A stretch of DNA of 61,504 bases from Dehalococcoidales bacterium (GTDB taxonomy: Bacteria > Chloroflexota > Dehalococcoidia > Lucifugimonadales > Lucifugimonadaceae). Position 1 is the stretch's first letter; the number at the start of each line of letters is the position of its first letter. Under the pieces are notes generated by a model. The model saw nothing but the letters and a program-made list of their open reading frames with translations, was not told the origin of the DNA and made no database searches. Where the stretch lies: positions 1 to 61,504 of the forward strand of contig JAACCT010000020.1 in NCBI GenBank assembly GCA_009937255.1, written 5' to 3'. The position numbers were made by a program, and so were the translations under genes. This document shows, piece after piece, positions 8,639 through 18,489 of this stretch.

Positions 8639-9094
8639 TTAGTTGAAATTCTGTTTTTCTATTTTTTCTATTTTTTTCTTTCTTCTTTCAAATCTTTCTT
8701 GAGGGTCAAACTTTGCATTTATAAATTCTTTTACGATATCCTTAGCTAAACCTTCACTAATAATCCTTCCTCCAAGACAAAGAACATTCATATCATCATG
8801 CTCTACTCCTTGTGCAGCTGAGTATAAATCATGACAAGTAGCAGCTCTAACATTTTTGAATTTATTAGCTACTACTGATGCACCGACTCCAGATCCACAT
8901 AAAACTATTCCTTTTTCATAAGTTTTATCAGAAATTGATTTTGCGACGACTTCCGTTGTATCTGGATAGTCATCTTCAGGATCATTTATTTTTGCGCCTA
9001 AATCAACTACTTCAAATCCCAAGACCTTAATATGTTTAATCAATAGATTTTTTAATTCAAATCCACCGTGATCTGCACTTATACAAATTTTCAT
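8639..9094 (-). CDS. rpiB: Ribose-5-phosphate isomerase B
   Basis: 151-aa RpiB/LacAB-family isomerase. SADHGGFELK at residues 6-15 and the active-site CGSGVGASVVANKF loop (residues ~71-84, with the catalytic Cys) are intact. It interconverts ribose-5-phosphate and ribulose-5-phosphate. The gene lies between tkt and tal with gaps of ~10 bp, so the cluster carries all non-oxidative pentose phosphate steps except ribulose-phosphate epimerase. Confidence 0.95.
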   Translation of the reverse strand: MKICISADHGGFELKNLLIKHIKVLGFEVVDLGAKINDPEDDYPDTTEVVAKSISDKTYEKGIVLCGSGVGASVVANKFKNVRAATCHDLYSAAQGVEHDDMNVLCLGGRIISEGLAKDIVKEFINAKFDPQERFERRKKKIEKIEKQNFN

Positions 9095-9105
9095 AATTAA
9101 TTTTT

Positions 9106-11088
9106 TTAGATTATTTTATTTGTCTTTTCAATTATTTTATCAGTAGTATAGCCAAACGCGTCGATTAACTTATCACCAGGACCTGAAGCGCCATATGATT
9201 CCATAGAAATTATGGAGTCATTACTTTTAGTATATTTTTGCCATCCTAGTCCTATACCAGCTTCTACAGAAATAATATTTTTTGAAGAAGTGGGAATTAA
9301 TGAGTTCTTGTATTCTTCAGATTGCTCATCAAATAATTCCCAACATGGAATTGATATAACCCTTACTTTATATTTTTTTGAAAAATATTTTGCTGCTTCA
9401 ATTGTAGCTGACAGTTCAGAACCAGTAGAAATATAAATTATATCTGGATTATCATTTGTATTTTCGTAGCAAGAGTAAGCTCCTTTACCAAAAGTTTCCA
9501 AATTTAGTTTAAAATTTGATACGGACTCAATTGAAGGCAATGCTTGTCTAGATAATATCAATGCAGAAGGTCTATCTTTTTGCATTATAGCTTTATGCCA
9601 GGACAGAAGCGTTTCTCTTCTATCTGCAGGCCTAAATACGTTTAAGTTTGGAATACTTCTTAGACTCATAAGTTGGGAAATTGGTTGATGAGTAGGACCA
9701 TCTTCTCCAAGCCCTATTGAATCATGGGTAAAAATCCAAATACTATTTAATTTAGATAAAGCACTGAGTCGTATAGAACCTCTCATATAATCAGAAAATA
9801 CTAAAAAAGTTCCTCCAAATATTCTATGAGAACCATGCGCAGATATTCCATTGATTATACCTCCCATACCATGTTCTCTTACACCAAATTTTAGGTTTTT
9901 ACCACTGTAATTATCCATTGAAAAATTACCTGAATCCTTTATCTCTGTATTAGTTGATCCAGTTAAGTCTGCCGAACCTCCAATTAAGTTTGGAATAGAC
10001 TTTGAAAGAATATTAATACTTAAACCTGATGAAACTCTAGAGGCTTCAGGTTTATTACTTTCTTCTAAGGAATTTAATATTTCTTCATCCCAATTTTGTG
10101 GAAGGTTATTATTAATACTAAGAAGGAGTTCTTCATGTAAATCAGGCTTAGATTTTTTATAATTTTCTAATTCTATATTCCATTTATCTTCAATTGATTT
10201 CCCTTTATTAACTAAAGAAATCATATCTTGCTTAACTTCTTCAGGTACTTGGAATTCTTTATAAATCCAATTTAAGTTTTTTCTAGTTAATGTAGTTTCA
10301 TCTTTTCCTAAAGGTTCTCCATGAGCACTTTCTGTACCAGCTTTATTAGGGGATCCAAAACCTATTGTGGTGTTTGCAATAATTATTGATGGTTTATTGA
10401 CTATTTCTTGAGATTTTTTAATTGAATTTTCTAAGTCATTAATATTATTTCCATCTATATTTTCAACTACATGCCATCCATAAGCTCTAAATCTATCTCC
10501 AACATTTTCTTTGAAAGCAAGATCATTACTCCCATCAATTGATATACCATTTGAATCATAAACATAAATAACTTTTCCTAAACCTAATGTACCTGCTAAT
10601 GAAGCTGCTTCAGATGCAATTCCTTCCTGCAAGTCTCCATCTCCTACAATACCATATATAAAGTGGTCAACTATCTTATGTTTATTTGAAAGTATTTTCT
10701 CTGACAAAGCCATACCTATACCATTAGCAAATCCTTGACCTAATGGCCCTGTTGTTACTTCTATGCCTAAATCTAAATCTCTTTCTGGATGACCAGGAGT
10801 CTTAGATCCCATTTGTCGAAATTCTTTTAAATCTTCAATTTCAAATTTATATCCTGAGAGAAATAAAATGGAATATAAAAGAGCAGAAGCATGACCTATG
10901 GATAATACAAATCTATCTCTATTGAAAAAACTAGGATTAGAAGGGCTGTGATTCATTATTTTTTTAAATAGAACATATGCTATTGTTGCGGCACCCATTG
11001 GAGCACCAGGATGTCCTGAATTAGCTTGATTGACTTGATCTATTGAAAGAAACCTTAAAGTATTTATAGTTTTTTCATCAATATTCAT
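9106..11088 (-). CDS. tkt: Transketolase
   Basis: 660-aa full-length ThDP enzyme. The N-terminal domain has SGHPGAPMGAATIAYVLF and the ThDP/Mg motif GDGDLQEGIASEAASLAG...YDSN. The central Pyr domain carries GVREHGMGGIINGI (with the catalytic Glu) and SIGLGEDGPTHQP; the C-terminal domain is complete. It moves two-carbon units between ketose and aldose phosphates. The TATAATTTCC... region just before the start overlaps the SMP-30 gene spacer (16 bp), so it is likely transcribed with it. Confidence 0.96.
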   Translation of the reverse strand: MNIDEKTINTLRFLSIDQVNQANSGHPGAPMGAATIAYVLFKKIMNHSPSNPSFFNRDRFVLSIGHASALLYSILFLSGYKFEIEDLKEFRQMGSKTPGHPERDLDLGIEVTTGPLGQGFANGIGMALSEKILSNKHKIVDHFIYGIVGDGDLQEGIASEAASLAGTLGLGKVIYVYDSNGISIDGSNDLAFKENVGDRFRAYGWHVVENIDGNNINDLENSIKKSQEIVNKPSIIIANTTIGFGSPNKAGTESAHGEPLGKDETTLTRKNLNWIYKEFQVPEEVKQDMISLVNKGKSIEDKWNIELENYKKSKPDLHEELLLSINNNLPQNWDEEILNSLEESNKPEASRVSSGLSINILSKSIPNLIGGSADLTGSTNTEIKDSGNFSMDNYSGKNLKFGVREHGMGGIINGISAHGSHRIFGGTFLVFSDYMRGSIRLSALSKLNSIWIFTHDSIGLGEDGPTHQPISQLMSLRSIPNLNVFRPADRRETLLSWHKAIMQKDRPSALILSRQALPSIESVSNFKLNLETFGKGAYSCYENTNDNPDIIYISTGSELSATIEAAKYFSKKYKVRVISIPCWELFDEQSEEYKNSLIPTSSKNIISVEAGIGLGWQKYTKSNDSIISMESYGASGPGDKLIDAFGYTTDKIIEKTNKII

Positions 11089-11104
11089 ATAATTTCCTTT
11101 TGTT

Positions 11105-12028
11105 TTAACAATATGTTTTTTGACCCGAAGTTTTCATTTCTATTTTGTACAATGATTTATCTGAAGTTATAAATAGAGTATCTAAATTTTTTCCACCAAA
11201 ACATAGATTTGCTGTCCTTTGTTCTGGTACTTGTATTTTTGCAGTTAATTCTCCTTCAGGTGAAAAAATTTGAACACCATCCCATGCAGAGGAAAAAATA
11301 TTTCCATAAAAATCAACTTTTATTCCATCTGGTTTTCCAGGTCTAGGAGTTGCAAAAACTTTTTGATTTGAGATCTTATTATCAGAAACATCAAAAGAAA
11401 AAATATTACCTGTATTTCCGGTATCTGTGACATATAGTTTTTTTTCATCATTAGAAAAAGCAATCCCATTTGGAGCATCAATTTCTTTAGTTATTAAATT
11501 TACAACGTTACTTTTGTCAATCATATAAACACCATTGAATCCTAATTCGGATTTAGATTTATATCCTTCATAATTACTCATTATCCCATATTGCGGATCT
11601 GTAAACCAAATTGTTCCATCTGATTTACATACTAAATCATTTGGTGAGTTTAATTTTTTATTTTGAAATTTATTAACTATGACCTCTACATCACCATATT
11701 TATTTGTTCTACTTATTGCTCTTCTACCATGCTCTGCTGTTATTAAGTTTCCATTTAAATCTAACCTATTGCCATTTGAAAAATCTGCAGGATTTCTATA
11801 AGAGCCAGTTTTATGAGAATCTAAATTGTAATAAAGCATCCGATTATTTGGAATATCAGACCATACTACAATATTTTGCTGTTTTAAATAAATTGGTCCT
11901 TCAGCCCACAAACATCCTTCATAGACTTTATTTACTTTTAAATTTTCTGTAAATAATTTTTTTGAATCTTCAACAAAAAACTCAACGCAATTTTTTAATT
12001 CTTTTGTATCTCTAACTAATTTAACCAC
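11105..12028 (-). CDS. SMP-30/gluconolactonase family protein
   Basis: 307-aa six-bladed beta-propeller. The metal-site elements are present: EGPIYL (Glu, residue ~44), SPNDLV (Asn-Asp), GIAFSNDEKKLYVTDTG and KPDGIKVD (Asp). The family hydrolyses sugar lactones such as gluconolactone using a divalent cation. Sitting in front of transketolase, it could open a lactone feeding into the pentose phosphate route, although no glucose or glucose-6-phosphate dehydrogenase is encoded nearby. No signal peptide is evident, so it is probably cytoplasmic. It shares one base with the loader gene. Confidence 0.82.
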   Translation of the reverse strand: MVKLVRDTKELKNCVEFFVEDSKKLFTENLKVNKVYEGCLWAEGPIYLKQQNIVVWSDIPNNRMLYYNLDSHKTGSYRNPADFSNGNRLDLNGNLITAEHGRRAISRTNKYGDVEVIVNKFQNKKLNSPNDLVCKSDGTIWFTDPQYGIMSNYEGYKSKSELGFNGVYMIDKSNVVNLITKEIDAPNGIAFSNDEKKLYVTDTGNTGNIFSFDVSDNKISNQKVFATPRPGKPDGIKVDFYGNIFSSAWDGVQIFSPEGELTAKIQVPEQRTANLCFGGKNLDTLFITSDKSLYKIEMKTSGQKTYC

Positions 12029-13380
12029 TATACTTTTCTAATAAGATTTTTTTTTCTTATATCTGAAGAAACTAATGAAATTTGCTCAACTATATTTCTA
12101 TTTGCGATTCTAGAACAAATTTTTTCTGTGAATATTGAATCTGAAGAAATTTGAGATTTTTTTGGGTTATATGATTTTATAATATCGTATATTACACTTG
12201 AGTTTATAATAGTAGGTTTTAAATTATCTTGCCTAAATACTATTAAATTATAAAGTAATTCATCAGACCATTTTGTATTATTATGACCCCATAGATCATC
12301 TAATATAAGAAATTCAACTTCCTTAGATTTTTCATATTCTGGCCCTTTTCCTACATTAGACCTAACTAACCCTCGAACTTTATCAATTAATTCTGATGTA
12401 CTAATAAAATAAACATCTTTGCCTTTTTTTATTAGTTGATTTGCTATTGCTGCTGACAAATAACTTTTTCCTGAACCTGTTTCTCCATGAATATATAACC
12501 AAGAAGGATTTTTATCACTTACATATTCCTTAGACTTAAATAAAGCCATTTCTATTGAATCATAAGTAACTTTATCTGATTGACTAGTATTTTTTATAGG
12601 TTTTTTTAATTCTTTTGTTAAGTTTGCTTTTTCAAAAACTTTTGGAATGCCGTTACTGAGGTAATTTTCTTTTATAGGCTCTATATTAATGCTTTGGACT
12701 AAATTTGGATCAGAGAATCTCATTTGTACGCGATCATTTAAATCAAATAAATTTTTACTCAGAACGATTACGGTTGGAAGTTTTCTTGTATATCTGTGTG
12801 TAAATAAATGATCAATTTTTTCTTCGATCCAATCAGAATAATTTTGATTACCGTAGTCATCTATAATGAGGAATGGATAATCTATTAGATCTTTATAAGA
12901 ATCTTCTTCAGAGCCTGAGTTAGTAATAATATCAATAACTTCTTGGATAGATTTAAAAATTACAGGATTACCATTTTCTACACATTTTAATGCTATACCA
13001 GCAGCTAAATGTGTTTTTCCTGTACCTGTTGGTCCGTTTATTACTAGCCAACCCATAGGATTTTTAGAAAAGTCTTTTGCTAGAGATAGAAAACTTCTTA
13101 ATTTAGTAGCATCAGTTTTTCCTTTTGAACCGTCTACTTTAAAGTTTTTTAAATCATATTCAACAAGCTGTTCTAAACCAGAATATTTTAATCTGATTTT
13201 ATAATCAAGGTTATCTTTTATTGAAGTTTGGCATGAACAAGGAATAGTTTCATTATTTTCTATAATCCATTTAGCTGAATTACAAATCTCACATTCGTCA
13301 GCATAGTTATCTGTTTGAAAACTTATAGAATAGCTTCCATGCTGTTTTCTATTATTAAGTATTTCTTTTAAACTTTCCAC
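12028..13380 (-). CDS. Tandem DnaC/DnaI-like AAA+ helicase loader (two ATPase domains)
   Basis: 450-aa protein with an N-terminal cysteine cluster (Cys30, 33, 48, 50; CxxC...CxC), then two consecutive DnaC/IstB-type AAA+ modules. Module 1 has Walker A GPTGTGKTH (116-124) and Walker B FLIIDDYG (170-177). Module 2 has Walker A GETGSGKSY (299-307), Walker B FLILDDLWG (357-365) and an SR-containing box VI (CSRIANR, 422-428). Ordinary loaders are 230-330 aa with a single ATPase. The gene starts 2 bp after dnaB, so the natural role is loading DnaB onto origin DNA. Module 1 has a less typical C-terminal SR region (MRFSDPN), so the two sites may not be equivalent. Confidence 0.8.
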   Translation of the reverse strand: MESLKEILNNRKQHGSYSISFQTDNYADECEICNSAKWIIENNETIPCSCQTSIKDNLDYKIRLKYSGLEQLVEYDLKNFKVDGSKGKTDATKLRSFLSLAKDFSKNPMGWLVINGPTGTGKTHLAAGIALKCVENGNPVIFKSIQEVIDIITNSGSEEDSYKDLIDYPFLIIDDYGNQNYSDWIEEKIDHLFTHRYTRKLPTVIVLSKNLFDLNDRVQMRFSDPNLVQSINIEPIKENYLSNGIPKVFEKANLTKELKKPIKNTSQSDKVTYDSIEMALFKSKEYVSDKNPSWLYIHGETGSGKSYLSAAIANQLIKKGKDVYFISTSELIDKVRGLVRSNVGKGPEYEKSKEVEFLILDDLWGHNNTKWSDELLYNLIVFRQDNLKPTIINSSVIYDIIKSYNPKKSQISSDSIFTEKICSRIANRNIVEQISLVSSDIRKKNLIRKV

Positions 13381-13382
13381 TT

Positions 13383-14768
13383 TTAATTCTCTTGAGTTGA
13401 TAGTTGGTTATTTCTAGCTGAATCTATTGTTATAAACCTTCCAACTGAATCATCTACAGCTAAAGGAATAGTATCAGTAGGCCCATTTCTATGTTGAGCA
13501 ACTATAATTTCTGCTTGCCCTTCTGGATAAGGAACCCCAGGATTACTTTTTATCCACTCTTCTTTTGTAGTAAATTTTTCTTCTCTGTGAATAAACATCA
13601 CTACATCAGCATCTTGCTCAATAGATCCTGATTCTCTTAAGTCGGATAATAAAGGCCTATGAGATTGTCGATGTTCTATAGCTCTTGAAAGTTGAGAAAT
13701 AGCTATTACAGGAACTTTTAAATCTCTAGCCATAGCTTTAATTTGTCTTGAAATTTCAGAAACTTCTTGAGCTCTATTAGTTTCTCTATTTCCTTTATTG
13801 TTACTTATCAATTGCATATAATCTACAATAATAAAATCTAATCCATATTCAAGCTGTAATCTTATAGCCTTTCCTCTCATTTCTGCTACTCCTTGAACAG
13901 GAGAATCATCAATAAAAATAGATAAATCAGATAATCTACCAATTGCATCTACTAATCTATTTTCTTGTGAAGAACTAAGCCTCATCATTCTTAAAGAATG
14001 CATATTAACTCTTGCTTGAGTAGCAAGCATTCTTGTAGCTATTTGTTCTCTGCCCATTTCTAATGAATAAATTGCAACTTTATGATCATTCATAGCAGCA
14101 TTAATAGCCAGATTTAATGCAAACATAGATTTCCCAACTGAAGGTCTTGCTGCTAGAACTAACATATCTGAGCGTTGCAGCCCACCTAATAAGTCGTCTA
14201 ATAGCTTAAAACCTGAACTTATAGGTTGATTTTCGCTATCAGATAAATTTGAAGATGAACTTTCTAAATAAGGAGTTAATGTTTCTCTTAGAGGAACGAA
14301 ATCTCTACTAGGTTGATCGTTTCTTATACTATAAATTATATCTTCTGCTTTAGATAATGCATTCTCTATGTCTGGATCATTATCAAAACCAATATCTGAT
14401 ATATTTTCAGCTGCATTAATTAATGTTCTCATAGTAGCAGTTCTTCTTACTAAATTTGCATAATGTTTAATATGCACTGAGGTAGGAACAACATTTACTA
14501 CTTTTGCAAGATAAGATCTACCACCTACATCCTCTAGCTTTTCTTGAGTTTCTAATTCATGAGCTACACTAATTTGGTTTATAGGTTCTTGTCTATTAAA
14601 TAAATCTCTAGATATTTCAAAAATAATTTTATTTGATTCTAAATAAAAATGTTCTGGTTCTAAAAAGGATGCTATTTTAGTAAATGATAATCCATCTAAT
14701 AGAAGTGATCCTATTACTGATTCTTCAGCTGATATGTCATGAGGAAATAGTTTGTCTGATAATACCAT
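13383..14768 (-). CDS. dnaB: Replicative DNA helicase DnaB
   Basis: 461-aa hexameric 5'-3' helicase. The N-terminal domain starts PHDISAEESVIGSLLLDG; the RecA-like domain has Walker A ARPSVGKSMFALN (residues ~203-215) and Walker B FIIVDYMQLI (~310-319), followed by a QLSRAIEHR segment and the C-terminal QHRNGPTDTI arginine-finger region. It unwinds the fork and recruits primase. Gene order rplI-dnaB is ancestral in many bacteria. The loader gene follows directly. Confidence 0.96.
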   Translation of the reverse strand: MVLSDKLFPHDISAEESVIGSLLLDGLSFTKIASFLEPEHFYLESNKIIFEISRDLFNRQEPINQISVAHELETQEKLEDVGGRSYLAKVVNVVPTSVHIKHYANLVRRTATMRTLINAAENISDIGFDNDPDIENALSKAEDIIYSIRNDQPSRDFVPLRETLTPYLESSSSNLSDSENQPISSGFKLLDDLLGGLQRSDMLVLAARPSVGKSMFALNLAINAAMNDHKVAIYSLEMGREQIATRMLATQARVNMHSLRMMRLSSSQENRLVDAIGRLSDLSIFIDDSPVQGVAEMRGKAIRLQLEYGLDFIIVDYMQLISNNKGNRETNRAQEVSEISRQIKAMARDLKVPVIAISQLSRAIEHRQSHRPLLSDLRESGSIEQDADVVMFIHREEKFTTKEEWIKSNPGVPYPEGQAEIIVAQHRNGPTDTIPLAVDDSVGRFITIDSARNNQLSTQEN

Positions 14769-14788
14769 TTAATAACCCAAATTTTTTT

Positions 14789-15421
14789 CTAATTATCTGA
14801 ATTATTATCTTCTTTTTCTGTCATTTCAGAAGAGTTTTTTTGATCATTTTCTTCTTTATTTAAATTTTCGTCAGAATTATCACTAGTTTTTTCTTCAGAC
14901 TTTTCTTCATTTTCTTCTAATTTTTTTAGCTTTTCTTGCTCAACTTTATGTTCTTCAATAACCTTTACAGATTCTTCATCAGGAAGAACATTTACATTAA
15001 GGTTAAATGAAACTTGTTCAACAAATTTTACTAAAATTTTGAATTTACCTATTACTCTTATAGGTTCTAGAATATTGAAGAACCTTCTATTCATAGGTTT
15101 ATTGATTTTTTCTTCTAATGCTTCAGCAATTATAGTAGGAGTTATTGAACCGTATAATCTTCCTGTAGGACCAGTCCTTACTTCTATATCTAACTCAACT
15201 TCATCAAGGCTATCTGCCACAACTTGCCAGTCTTTAGTTTCTTGTATTCTTCTATCTTCTGCTTCAGCTCTTAGCTTAGTAGCTCTTTGTAGAGCTTCTT
15301 CAGTTGCCAAAACAGCAACACCTTGTGGTATTAAGAAATTTCTTGCAAATCCAGGCTTAACGTTTTTTACGTCTCCTGCTCTTGCAGTTGGTAAAAGATC
15401 TTTTAAAAATAAAATATTCAT
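14789..15421 (-). CDS. rplI: 50S ribosomal protein bL9 with acidic C-terminal extension
   Basis: 210 aa against the usual ~148. Residues 1-148 are a normal bL9: NILFLKDLLPTARAGDVKNV, then GFARNFLIPQGVA and the long connecting helix, then the C-terminal domain with GRLYGSIT. Residues ~151-210 are a low-complexity tail rich in Glu, Lys, Asp, Ser and Asn. It heads the ten-gene minus-strand run. AGGAG lies 13 bp before the ATG, slightly far for a Shine-Dalgarno. Confidence 0.93.
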   Translation of the reverse strand: MNILFLKDLLPTARAGDVKNVKPGFARNFLIPQGVAVLATEEALQRATKLRAEAEDRRIQETKDWQVVADSLDEVELDIEVRTGPTGRLYGSITPTIIAEALEEKINKPMNRRFFNILEPIRVIGKFKILVKFVEQVSFNLNVNVLPDEESVKVIEEHKVEQEKLKKLEENEEKSEEKTSDNSDENLNKEENDQKNSSEMTEKEDNNSDN

Positions 15422-15540
15422 TACTAAATTAATTCTCCTATGAAAATTTATTGTTTCTTTTTTTAATAATTTTAAATTATAGAATCAAAATTATTTTATG
15501 CTAGTATCTTTAATCATAACAAAGAAAGATGGAGCAAATA

Positions 15541-17298
15541 ATGCAATTTGATGAAATTATAAAAAATACTAATTATTCAGATTCGAATAAACCCAACTTA
15601 CTCGACTACCAATCCAAATATGATGATTTTGATTGGTACAAAGATGGTTTTTCAAAATTAGATTGGTTACCCGATGGAGGGCTTAATAATGCCTACGAAT
15701 GTGTAGATAGACATGTTAAAAATGGTTTTGGTGATAAAACTGCTCTTATTTGGCTTGGTAAAAATGGTGAAGAAGAAAGATATACTTACTCTGAATTTAA
15801 AGATCATTCCGATAAATTTGGTCAGGTAATGCTTGATTTAGGTATGAAAAAAAGTGATAAAGTTTTTATATTTATGGATAGATTACCTGAATTATATTTT
15901 GCTGCTATGGGAATATTAAAAGCGGGGGGAGTTATCGCTCCTTTATTCTCGGCATTTGGACCTGATCCTGTTAAAGACCGGATGCTCGATGCGGGTGCTG
16001 CATATTTAGTTACATCTCCTGATTTGAGGAAGAAAATTTCTCCTATATTAAAAGATATTCCAACACTTAAAAATATAATTATAGTAAATAAAGATAATAG
16101 ATTTGAAAATCCTTTGTTAGATGATGATCTGGATTATTCTGAATTAATGAAAAATGTAAATTCTGATACTTTTAAGTTGGTAAGTACTTCACAGTATGAT
16201 TTTTCTATTATGCACTATACTTCAGGATCAACTGGTAAACCTAAAGGAGTTCTACATAGACATCAAGCTGTTGTTCAACAAATGCTGACTGGTAATTGGG
16301 CTTTAGAACTTAGTCATGGTGATATTTATTTTTGTACTGCTGACCCAGGTTGGGTTACTGGAACTTCATATGGTATGATCGCTCCTTGGACAAATGGAGT
16401 TACTCAAATTATTTATGAAGGAGGTTTTAGTGCCTCTTCTTGGTATGACATTATACAAAAATATAATGTTGATATTTGGTATACTGCACCCACTGCAATT
16501 AGGTTATTAATGAGAGCAGGGGAAGATGTAGTTTCTAAATATGATCTTACTTCTTTGAAGTTTATAGGTTCTGTTGGAGAACCACTTAATCCAGAAGCAG
16601 TAGTTTGGGGTGAAAGAAATTATAAGCTTCCTATTCATGACAATTGGTGGCAAACAGAAACTGGTGCTATTATGTGTGCAAATTATACTTCAACTAATAT
16701 AAAACCAGGTTCTATGGGAAGACCTTTCCCTGGAATTACAATGGGTATTTTAAATGATGAATTTGATGAAATTAAAGATGAAACTAGTGGGATTTTAGCT
16801 GTACGACCAGGATGGCCATCTCAAATGTTTGCTTACTGGAAACAAGATGATATGCATAATTCTAGATTTAAAAAAGGCTGGTACATAACAGGAGATCAAG
16901 CTTCAAGAGATAAAGATGGATATTATTGGTTTCAAGGAAGGGCAGATGATGTCATAAATACAGCTGGGCATTTAGTAGGTCCATTTGAGGTAGAAAGTGC
17001 TCTAATTGAACATCCTGCTGTTGCAGAAGCTGGTGTTATAGGAAAACCAGATCCTATAGCTATGGAAATTGTCAAAGCATTTGTTACTTTAAATACAAAT
17101 TATGAACAGACTGAAGAATTAAGAAGAGAGTTAATTAGATTTGCTAGAGAAAAATTATCTGCTGGTGTAGCTCCACGTGAAATTGATTTCTTAGAAACGA
17201 TGCCAAAAACTAGATCTGGAAAGATAATGAGAAGACTTTTGAAAGCTAGAGAATTAGGTGAACCTGAGGGCGATATATCAACATTAGAAGACGATTAG
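15541..17298 (+). CDS. acsA: Acetyl-CoA synthetase (AMP-forming)
   Basis: 585-aa adenylate-forming ligase activating acetate (or a related short acid) to its CoA thioester. Motifs: P-loop-like HYTSGSTGKPKGVLHRH (~220-236), DNWWQTETG (~360-368), TGD with WFQGRADDVINTAG, and the catalytic lysine region KTRSGKIMRRLL at the C-terminus. I prefer ATG 15541 over 15529 because GGAG (15531-15534) lies 6 bp upstream of the former. It is the first gene of a plus-strand operon with a SelA-like enzyme and a dehydrogenase, divergent from rplI. Confidence 0.88.
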   Translation: MQFDEIIKNTNYSDSNKPNLLDYQSKYDDFDWYKDGFSKLDWLPDGGLNNAYECVDRHVKNGFGDKTALIWLGKNGEEERYTYSEFKDHSDKFGQVMLDLGMKKSDKVFIFMDRLPELYFAAMGILKAGGVIAPLFSAFGPDPVKDRMLDAGAAYLVTSPDLRKKISPILKDIPTLKNIIIVNKDNRFENPLLDDDLDYSELMKNVNSDTFKLVSTSQYDFSIMHYTSGSTGKPKGVLHRHQAVVQQMLTGNWALELSHGDIYFCTADPGWVTGTSYGMIAPWTNGVTQIIYEGGFSASSWYDIIQKYNVDIWYTAPTAIRLLMRAGEDVVSKYDLTSLKFIGSVGEPLNPEAVVWGERNYKLPIHDNWWQTETGAIMCANYTSTNIKPGSMGRPFPGITMGILNDEFDEIKDETSGILAVRPGWPSQMFAYWKQDDMHNSRFKKGWYITGDQASRDKDGYYWFQGRADDVINTAGHLVGPFEVESALIEHPAVAEAGVIGKPDPIAMEIVKAFVTLNTNYEQTEELRRELIRFAREKLSAGVAPREIDFLETMPKTRSGKIMRRLLKARELGEPEGDISTLEDD

Positions 17299-17328
17299 AA
17301 AAATTAAATTAATAAGAAAGAATTTGAA

Positions 17329-18489
17329 ATGAATAATAGTAATTGGGGTTCTATTTATAAAGAGTTAGGACTAGAGCCAATAATAAATGCTACAGGTAGT
17401 GTAACTGCATTAGGTGGATCAATAGTTGCAAAAGAAGTTCAGGAAGGTATGGATTTAGCAAATGATGTATATATTCCAATGACACAACTTGAAAAAAAAG
17501 TTGGTGATCAAATAGCTAATATTTTGAATGTACCTGCTGCATATATTACATCTGGAGCTGGTTCCGCACTTACTTTAGCTGCTGCAGCTTTTATGGCTGG
17601 AAAAGATGATGATAAAATCCAACAATTACCAAATACAGATGGTATGCCAAATAAAATTTTAATTCAAAAGAGACAAAGGTATTGGTATGACAGATGTATG
17701 GAACTGTCCGGAGGTCAATTAGTAGAAATAGGTGATGAAAATGGAACAACTGCTAACCAATTATCTGATGCAATAGATTCTCAAACTGCTTGTGTTCATT
17801 ATCCAGTATATGAGCAAGAAGAAATTGATAAAAAAATTCTTAGATTAGAAGAAGTTATTGAAATAGCTCATGGAAAAAATAAACCCGTTTCTGTTGATGC
17901 AGCTGGACAAATTTTTCCATTAGAAAATTTTGGTAAATATGTAAGAATGGGTGCTGATTTTCAATGTATTGCTGCTAAATATATGGGTGCCCCACATTCT
18001 ACAGGAATAGCATTGGGCACTGAAGATGTTATTGATTCTATTTCTAGGCATTCATTTGTGGGATATGAAAGTAGAAGAATTAGAGGGATAGGTCGTCCAC
18101 ATAAAATTGATAGACAGGAAATTATAGGTGTTTTATATGCTGTAAAAAGATGGATGGGAATGAATCATGAAGAAAGATTATCTATTGAAGAAACTAAAAC
18201 ACTAAATATTGTTAATTTTTTAAAAAATATCAAAGGCATAAAAGTAGAAATAATAAATAATATTATTGGCCATCAGCCTTTTGGGTTATCAATGGATATA
18301 GATAGTAATATTTATAAAACTACTAATATTGATTTTGTTGAAATTTTAAAAAATTCCACTCCTTCTATTTGGACGCGAGTTCCTGATGGTGAAGAATCTA
18401 TTGTGATTCATGTTTTTGGTATGAATGATGAACAATCAAATATTGTTGCTAATGTTATAAAAAATAAGTTAGAAGGTTTAAAAATTTGA
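17329..18489 (+). CDS. SelA-like PLP-dependent enzyme (not true SelA)
   Basis: 386-aa fold-type I PLP protein of the SelA/DgaE superfamily. The N-terminus (LEPIINATGSVTALGGS) and the TSGAGSALTLAAAAFM loop match this group. The PLP lysine is probably in CIAAKYMGAPHSTG (~219-232), with SVDAAGQIFP supplying the cofactor Asp. Relatives act as ammonia lyases on amino sugar acids or other small beta-eliminating enzymes. A true SelA is encoded at 42497-43858, so this copy is unlikely to be the selenium transferase. It overlaps the dehydrogenase gene by 4 bp. Substrate unknown. Confidence 0.75.
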   Translation: MNNSNWGSIYKELGLEPIINATGSVTALGGSIVAKEVQEGMDLANDVYIPMTQLEKKVGDQIANILNVPAAYITSGAGSALTLAAAAFMAGKDDDKIQQLPNTDGMPNKILIQKRQRYWYDRCMELSGGQLVEIGDENGTTANQLSDAIDSQTACVHYPVYEQEEIDKKILRLEEVIEIAHGKNKPVSVDAAGQIFPLENFGKYVRMGADFQCIAAKYMGAPHSTGIALGTEDVIDSISRHSFVGYESRRIRGIGRPHKIDRQEIIGVLYAVKRWMGMNHEERLSIEETKTLNIVNFLKNIKGIKVEIINNIIGHQPFGLSMDIDSNIYKTTNIDFVEILKNSTPSIWTRVPDGEESIVIHVFGMNDEQSNIVANVIKNKLEGLKI

